The translations under genes were made by a program, and so were the position numbers. The notes beneath the pieces are model-generated. The model searched no databases and was not told where the DNA came from. It saw only the letters and a list, made by a program, of their open reading frames with translations. Source: Solea solea (Eukaryota; Chordata; Actinopteri; Pleuronectiformes; Soleidae). From it: a stretch of 64,000 bases of DNA. Positions within the stretch are counted from its first letter, which is position 1, and the number at the start of each line of letters is the position of its first letter. Shown here in pieces: positions 45,306-54,300 of the stretch. The DNA is taken from contig NC_081138.1 in assembly GCF_958295425.1 (NCBI RefSeq), positions 23,479,886 through 23,543,885 of the forward strand, read 5' to 3'.

Positions 45306-48300
45306 CTGAAACAGGAAGTGAGTGATGAGCAAAAGAGGAAGCTGCTGTGGATTGATGTGATCCCACATTTCTAAATATTTCTGGTAATAAACTGGGTAAA
45401 AACATTTAGGTTGAAGTGATCAGATAAATTTGTTCAAAGTTTCAGCATTAACCTCCATACTGGAGCTGAGAATCACAGGGCGACTCACTGTATGATCATA
45501 AGATATCGATATCGTATTGCACGTGGAAGGATGACGATATATCGCCAAATCAATAGGTATCCCCTACTTACGTTATGTAGCCATTTGGGTAAATAGCATC
45601 ATGTGCGACACTAGTGCTACACAGAGTACGTCACCAATAAATTCCACAGAGAGGAAAAACAACACAGAAAATAAAGGGCATCAATAGAGACGGCACCCTA
45701 ACGGAAAAGTGCCTAAAAACTGTAAGTAAACACTCCTCGACCCGCCTCCCTTAAAGCCATGTTTGCTCTTTTGTGATCTTTTGGTCATTGATCCTGATGA
45801 TGTCACATTTGTGTTAAAATGTTGGCGTCACTTCGTTCGTTCACCGCGTCTCTCACCTGCTTGGTAGTCGTAGAGCGCCACCGCCGTCACCCCAAGGTCC
45901 TCACCGTACTCATACTGCTGCTCTTCTGCAGGAGGGGAAAAAGAATGTGTTACTTTGGAACAACTCTTCCTGATGAAAGATCATGTTGGGCATGATGATG
46001 GTCACTGTTAATTCAAAGCGACTGCAAAGAATCCCCAGGACAGTACATCATGAAAGTCCTGTAGCGTGAACTCGGCTTCAACAACAAACATTTTCATTTC
46101 TCTAAACGACACAGATAAGGTGACAGCTATACCTGTGGCAGCCGCAGGTTCCTCAGGCGTCTGGTAGAGATCCTCCTGTGGCGGCTCGTACCGACTCTGC
46201 GGTTCCTCCTTGTACAGCTGCTCTCCGTTCTCTGCAGCAGCGTTGAACGTCGCTTCCTCTGTGACCTAATGAGACAAATCGATAATCTGATGTCAACTAA
46301 ACTGACTCCCACGAGACAATAATGCTTGTGTCATATACTTGTTTGACTGTCCTATGATATCAGTCAGTCCTGTGAAGGAAACATTTTCATTTCAATGTCT
46401 CTTTTCTTCCTTGGGCTGACCGATGTGGCTCAATATATACAGATTTGACTTTCCTGATAACGAAGCACAGTTGTACAGACATCAAAAACAACAAAAGGTC
46501 TATCCTGTCAAAATATATAGAGCTGCACAATAATGTCAACATTTACAATATCTGCAACTCCGCTTCGATTCTCCTGGTGCCACTTTTGATCGGATCTCAC
46601 TTTCTTGTTAAGTGTGCAAATAAACACGGCTGCCATTTCGGTATGTGAGAATGTTTTTTTTCAGTCTAACACTACAGACGTGTCTGATGTTAATCTGTAA
46701 TGGCTCGAATTACAAGTAAAGGGAGAGAAGCAACTGGAGGAGATGAGGGAATCAAAGCACTACTTGCTATTTTAACCACTGAACCACCACAGAGGACATC
46801 AGCTGTCTTAAATGAGTCCTGGGGACAGATTTCAGACACGCACGTAAAAGAATCAAACCCCCAATCAAGGACATGACAGCTGCATTATCGCTCATAAGCC
46901 CCGCCCCATCTATGTTAACAGATGGGACATGGATCAAAGTGAAGATAATTAAAGCACAGGTCAAATAAATGTTTGAAAACATAATAGTTTTAGGTAGTTC
47001 TTATGACACTGATACAACCAAGTGTTACTGTGTGTGATCAGATTGGTTTCTATCTCTCTATAAATGTAAGGAGCGTCTGTCTGACTGTTAAATACATAGC
47101 GGTCCAACAGGTCAGAGGCTTTGAACTTGGCAGGTGACACAGTGAGGGAACCAGTGCGTCCAGTGCCAACTTTACCGTTGTTTGGATAAGATAATGCAAG
47201 AGATAAGTAGAAATTTCAAAGATATATTGCCAAATGAGCCACTACTGCCCCCGCAAAAGAATGTATGGTATGGAACATATGGAACAGATACTGCAGTTCA
47301 ATATGACAGTGTGAGGCTCACATGATGTTGGACAGGTGGTGTTGGGCTGGGAGCGGGACTGGGACTCGCAGCAGGGGCGGGAGATGGAGCCTTGGGCGTT
47401 TCTTCGATCTTACGCCGCGCCTCCTCCTGCTCCTGCTTCTCCTTGGCCTGTCGACGCGCTCGCTCTTCCTCCGCCCTCTTCCTGTCCTCCTCCTCTTTCT
47501 GCTTGGAGATGTTCTCGAAGCGGGCCTTGATGCTTCCTGTGCTGCTGCCGGCTGCAAATCAGGAAGTGACGTCACGTGATGCCAAACGTTTGCATTCAAA
47601 CACATCGGCAGCAGATGAAAACTCACCAGCCTCCACAGGTTTGGTTTTCTGGTAAGATGAGGTCGGCTTCTCCACGTCTTCAAATGTCCCCGCACTCTGT
47701 CCACAAGACAGACAAAAACATGAGACGGGGCCTGCGCGGCGGAAGAACTACACACACTAACACAGACACACTTACCTTATCCATCCTGTCATTCTGGACA
47801 CCAAACTTTCCTCCAAACCCTTTAGAATAATCTAGTGACAAAGGAGATAAATCAAGGTCACATCCTGTCTCACTTAAATGATTCAACCACAGTCGGCACC
47901 GTCACACCTGAGACCAGGACTAATGGAGTTCATTGATTTGCTTTCAATCCATCACACTTGATGTGAAATGTCTGGTCTGCAGGTTCAGATGAAGCAGACT
48001 GTTTTGTTTTTTTCACTCACAGGAAAACTGCTGAGCCATGACAGACTGACAAGCTCATGCAAAATATATATAAAAAAGAAAGAAAAATGATGCGAAAAAA
48101 GTGACAAGATAATCTTAACATAGGGGACATGCGGCCATGTTGGCTCAGTCGCAGCCCTGGAGGTCTACTACTGCCGTGTCTGTGGGGCTGCAGCTGGAGG
48201 TCACAGTGAAATGACCACATGACATCATGCACAAAATAAAGTCATAAGCAAAATGAGCAGCCTCAGTGCAGCAGTGACAGAAGGGAACGGGCCAAAAAGA

Positions 48301-51300
48301 GTGTGGTTCATTCCAATAAAGTGCCGGTGATAGAATTAAAAATAGGTCAAATAAATGAATAATAAATAATGCTAAGGAATTAAAACCTGTCCGACCTGAG
48401 CAGCACATACAAACAATGGGATATATGACACGGTCAGCGCTAACTTTGTCCAGACATCTGCTCTTACTGAAACATGGCTACCAGCAGGGACACAAAGATC
48501 GAACCTCTCTATACCTAATCTAACAGATTAGGTATTTGGAATCTTAAAATCATTTCCCTTTTCCTAAGGAAAATCTGCATTTTCAGCTTGCAGGGGAAAT
48601 GTAGCTGTTGGTCTACTGTTGCCCCGCTTGGTAACTGACCTGGGGACACATTTTAGCTTTAAATTGCCACTTTATCAATCTTTTATGTGGCGTCAAATAT
48701 CTTTTAAAAAAACATTAATTAGTAATAAAATATAATACTGGTGATAATCTACATTTTAGTCAATAAATCCCAAGAAAAAGCCAAAACCAACTATGTACTA
48801 TGTGTCCACAAGTCCTCAACTAATGTGCCAATTCCCCTTGTTTAAATAACAACACTCCCCACCTTTTTGTAGAAAAGTATTTAAAAAGTTTTCCCCTGAA
48901 GTTGTGTCCTGTTTAAGATTTATGTCTTCAGCAGGACAAAAGTGTTTGAGGCTGAGAGGGACGGACAGGGGAAGGACAAGTGACAGATATATAAAAACGG
49001 ACAGGGTAAAACAGGAACAGAAAGGCAAAATAGGTTTGTGTGTTCTCATGGGATTTTTTTTGATAATTAGACTGCAATACACCAGTCTCATTGTTTGCCC
49101 ACACTGTTCATGTTCATCAGTTAGTGCTACAGAGGTGGGAGGGTCTGTAACAGACCAGGAGGGTTGTGTCTGTCAGGAAAGGAAGCTGTGTCCATCACTT
49201 ATTTAAGAAAAAAAAAAAAAAAAAGCTTTGTCCAGAAAATAAGCTCAGATGGGAAGGGTAGGTACACGTCAAAGGGGGAAGCGGGTCAGGAGAGGAGGGA
49301 ATGGGTGCTGAGTTCAGGGAAGGTGGGATCTGGTGAGTTTATGTGCCTTTCTGGGACTCGTGCTTGGCCAGGCTCTCCTTGTGCTCAAAGCCGAGGGCAC
49401 ACTGGTCCTGCCTCTCCGCCTGAACCCCATACTGCCCTCCAAACCCACGCTTATAGTCTGCAATACAACACAACACATACATATACACATATATGGACAG
49501 ACGCCAACACACATTACAAACATACATTAAAGTAGGGGTGTAACTGTACATGAACCAGATCAAAATGAGAAATCAAATTATATTAAATTATATCAAACGA
49601 ATATACAATAAAGGAAAAGACAAGACAACAGTCACACTCTCTTATGCTGAAAACAGGAAAGGTAATAATTTTGAAGTGTAAAGGTAATAATTTTGCAGTG
49701 GAAAGGTAATAATTTTGCAGTAGCAGGCCGCTAATGCAAAATGTATGAAGCTACAGTCGAGCCCAGGTCTGCACCAAACTATATTATCTGTGTACGGTTA
49801 CACCCCTCATTGTAAGACAAACATATAGAGACAATGACACACACAGCGACACTTCAAGGGCTCAGAGACAGGTTTAGTGAAATGACAGAGATACATTAAT
49901 GTCTTAAAGCAGGGGGAAAAAAACATGTTAATTCTAATTCTACTAATTAGGTGCGAGTCTCTCACAGATGTGTCAGTATCAGTGGTCCTATTTTACAGAA
50001 TACCAAAATGCAGAAAAATACAATTTGACTGTTGGAAATATTTGTTGTTGTTGTTATTGTTATGCATATCTATTTTTAGATTTGAATTCACCCTCTGACA
50101 GCCATTCAAAAGAAAAGAGGATAAAAAGATATTGCAGATTGGCTTCACTTTGAAGATGTGAAGACTACTACCACTCACTGCTGTCAGTCACTGCTCTGAC
50201 TGGATAAAACATTCACTTCATTCCCAGACTGAACTTCTTTGTGCCACATCCTGTTATTCTTCCATACAGACCTGAAGGAATTTCTAGTTTAAAGCTAAAG
50301 TGTGCAACTTCAAACGTCTGCTACGTTCAAGCCTTTGCCATTTGAAAACATCATCATATCAAGGTTTGGTAAACATTTTTCAACATTTTCTGACGTTTCA
50401 CGGACCAAACAAGTACTCGGTAACCAAGAAACTAATCAACAGATGAATGGATTATGAAAATAATCTTTAGCTGCAGCCCTAAAGTCAACTGCTGAACATT
50501 TGCTAGTGGTACAATTTGCCATGTGTGGTGGGTGGTGAAGAATGAATATTTAGATCTGGTAACATCCCTGAAATATCTTTGTCAGATGCTGAAATTAATC
50601 TGAGCACTTTCATTAAACTGATGCACAGAATAACTCTGATGCCATCAGGAGTCAAAGGGAACAAAGGCTCTTATTTCAATGTGTTCTGAGAGAGACTCAG
50701 TTCTGGATCACTTCCCCCTTTTAAAACCGCAGACTGAGGAAGTCATCAACCTTTGAAAGACGAAACCAAAGCCACCAGTTAAACCACATCAGAGCTGAAG
50801 TGTGGCGCTGAGAGTAAATAAATGTTACACAGTAAAAAACTCACAATGGGCTCTTTGTGTGTACAATGATTTCCTTCAGTTTCGATTTAAAAAACTTGGT
50901 AGGAAACACTGCCGTTTGTTGTGAGATTTCCAACAAAGTGAAAACAGGGAAGCAGTGAACACATTGCCTTTTTAAAAAAATGTTCATGTTACAAAGTGAT
51001 TGATTCTGATGTTTGGATGTTGCCAACTTTGCAAAAAATGTCTTTGCACGCTTCGCACGCTTTGCACGTTTGAGCTCAAATTTCACCTCTAATTTTTTCA
51101 GAGAAGATCTGATGATGATATTGACAATGTACTGGGCAACATGACATAAAACAGACACCTTTATAGTGCAGTAGTTTTACTGTCCTGGCTGAACCTGAAT
51201 ACATGAAAAACATGAATGAGTCTACAACAACAGGAAATCCCAGTGTAGGTTATAATTATCATTATTATTGTTATTACATAATTATATAATTATTATACTC

Positions 51301-54300
51301 TCCCTAAAGCAAAAAGGCAGCAGGTTAGGCTTAGGTTCGAGAAGCGACATGACCAACGATCATACTTAACAAATGAGAAAAGGATTATGTTTATACATAA
51401 ATGTCATCGTAAATAAAGCTATTTATTTGTGTATTTTACCAGAGTATTTGTTTACAAAAATCACTCAAAATCAACAGGGAAGAGCAGAGAAAGTTTGCAG
51501 CATAGACGCACGCCCATGTACTCTCTCTAACCCTACTTCTGACGTTTGAGTATAATTCAATGAACGACTGATTTTGAACAGGCCATTTTTAATCAGCCTG
51601 TCTCAAATTTGAAAGGACAAGCCAAGCTGGCAAACACACACACACACACACGCCAGAAGAAAAATTGGGAACATGAAATCATAAACATATTGATACTGTG
51701 GAAAGTCAGGCAACCCTAACACGGCCAGTGTGAACACCCACTCACAGCAGTTCTGCTACGTTGCACGCGCACACATTCAGTGTGAACCCGGCGTAAAAAT
51801 GTGTACTTTTAGAGCATTAAACTGTACCAGCGTACTTCGTGTTCCTGGTACACAAAACGCGCACATCAACCAAAGTCCTAGAGGCATCTCCTGTACATTC
51901 TTGTTAAAGGACTTAGCTCTACTTGCTCACTTGGAACATGGCGATGTTACACATTAACAAACTGTGCTGTGGTTACGTTATGACCACATAAAAATGAGCT
52001 CAGAACCTGAACTTTGAGGGAGGAATCTCACAACAAATTCAACCAAAGAAGAAGCCGTGGTCACTTCTTCATCGTGTGTGACAGGGAAACATTGGTGTTA
52101 ATGTTTTAAAGAAATGTACACATCTGAGTGCATCGTAATTTTTCTTTACCTTTTGTCATGTCACACAGATTTAATCAAAGTTTAATCAAAATACTGATTC
52201 ACAGGCAGCACACTCTTGTACTTGTGTTAGTTTGGTCAAACGCAACCTCATAGGACCAAAACAGATCCAGTACCTTTCTGAGACTCGTGGAGCTGCAGTT
52301 TCTCCTGATGGTCCCATCCCAGTGCTGATTTATCCTGTCTGTCCGTCTGCACGCCAAACTTGCCGCCAAAGCCTTTCACATAGTCTGCAGAAAAAAAACA
52401 CACACACAAACACATCATGACATCATTAACACACTCATTAATCCATTCTGATACCCGTTTTTTCCTTCATCGCTTACATTGTCTGTGAAATCACAGTTCA
52501 TGTAGTGTTTTATAGAAGTACTACAGCTAACAAGAATATAGTAATTTCTCTGGTCATTTTAGAACAATGTGTCAGCTACCTCCCTGAAGATCATAAGCAA
52601 TGAAAGAGTGCAACTTTATTCAAGATGAGGAGAATGGATGCAGTCGAAAAGTGTCATTTAATGACTTTACTCACGGACATCTGAAGAGCACAGAATTTAC
52701 AAACATTGAAATAAATGTTATCTCTCCTCTGGTTCTGACTCTTATCAGAACATGTGATAACATGATCTGATAGCATGAGGACACTGCTAGAAATATGCAT
52801 ATGTTTCGTGTCTAACTGTCTCAAGTTCTAATTTAATCTTATGTGAAATTGATTTATTTTGTGCCTGTAACTGCTGTGACACCTGCATTACCATAATGAG
52901 CTTCGTTAGAGGAACTTCTTATCTTATATACAAACATAGACAGCAAACTCAGCTCACGGTCACCTTCACCGTCAATGGCAGCCCATATCTACAGGCTGCC
53001 TGTTCTTGGCCTAGCAGTAAAGGCCGAGCAGGTGTGTCAGGCAGGAAGCTGCAGGACACACACACGCACGCACGCACGCATGCACGCACGCACGCGTTGT
53101 GTTTTATAATATATTTAATTCTCACATATTGAATATTATTTTATTAATCCTTCCCCCATAGTTTAGGTCAGAGTCAGAAATTGTGATATTTGTGTTACTG
53201 TCAAGCAAAAATAAAATGTGTAAAGAAATAATAGATGGCAGAATGTTGTAAACTGTTCAGAATCAACAGTTACATCTGTCCATAAGGGTAAAAATCTATA
53301 TAAAAAAAAAGATGTGCCATGTACCTTTCTGTGACTCGTGCCTCTCCGTTTTTCCCTGGTACTCGAAGCCCACAGCACTTTTGTCCACCTTGTCCATCTC
53401 GACACCAAACTTGCCACCAAAGCCTTTGGAGTAATCTGCCAATGAAAAGAAGAGAAGGGGGAGAAGAGATCAGGGGAAAAAAAAAGAGATGAAGAGTTAA
53501 TGAAATCTAACGTAACGATAAGTTGTCTTTATTTATATAATAGTGTTTACACCCATACCCATTCACAAACATAAATACAAATTGATATGTCTAACTTCAG
53601 CTGGGTAATGGTGTGGGAACTAATGTGGGAAATGTTACACACATCACACATGCAGCTGAGGTGAAAGCAAAGTTTACAGAAGCAAACAAAGGCCGAGGAA
53701 TGAAGGAAGAGGAAGGAAGACAAAATAACATGACTGTGTCAGGACCTGTGTAAAGATGTTCCCACTGTCTCAGTATAGGCTGTCTGTAGGTGTGTTAGTG
53801 TTGAACTGGTTCTTTGCAGGTTAATGGCAATGTTGTGTAGCAGGATGCCTCGACAAACCTTTCTGGGACTCGTGTTTCTCAGTTTTGCCCTGGTAATCGA
53901 AGCCCACTGCACTCTGGTCGACACGATCTGTCTGCACTCCATATCGCCCCCCAAACCCACTGGAGTAGTCTAAACAGCAAAGCAGGGAGGGGCAAGGGTC
54001 AAAGTCAGGGTGAAGCAGGGTGTAACCAATTGGTCCTGGAGTAACCCATTTACTATAACTCCATCAATACTTATTATGATGAATAAAACAGTTAAAACAA
54101 TACTGTCATCGCCGTCATCGATCCTGATGAAGTGTTTTATCGCTCAATGCAGGTGCGGACGTCCTGAATTTGTCTTTATATTTTGTCTTTATTATTTATC
54201 TGTCACCAGGACTTGTTAAAGACCACCTCCTCAGCTGACAGCAGTGAACTGAAAGTATTTTTACACTTCTCATTTCTCATTCCCACAATATTTAAGCAAC

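Larger units (their letters stand above)
49458..52273 (-). other. cttn: cttn intron, 2.8 kb
   Basis: It holds a 274-bp inverted-repeat element (49534-49807), a truncated second element (about 50341-50482), an AT-rich tract near 51254-51300 and a CA microsatellite. No coding exon was recognised. The open frame at 50841-51158 shows no domain. Confidence 0.7.

Noticed and set aside
47318..47755. Minus-strand 145-codon and plus-strand 84-87-codon frames
   Set aside because: These are shadow frames of the GC-rich charged/proline exon of cttn. The arginine-rich translation is the wrong frame of the real helix.
49347..49347. Exon extension past 49347 instead of a GC donor
   Set aside because: Continuing the frame gives Gly-Thr and then a stop. 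No GT occurs in a usable position before the stop, while the next exon fits the phase exactly with the GC donor.
50841..51158. 105-codon minus-strand frame in a cttn intron
   Set aside because: No recognisable domain and no flanking splice signals in phase with cttn. It contains a simple [11 protein letters not shown] repeat from short DNA repeats.
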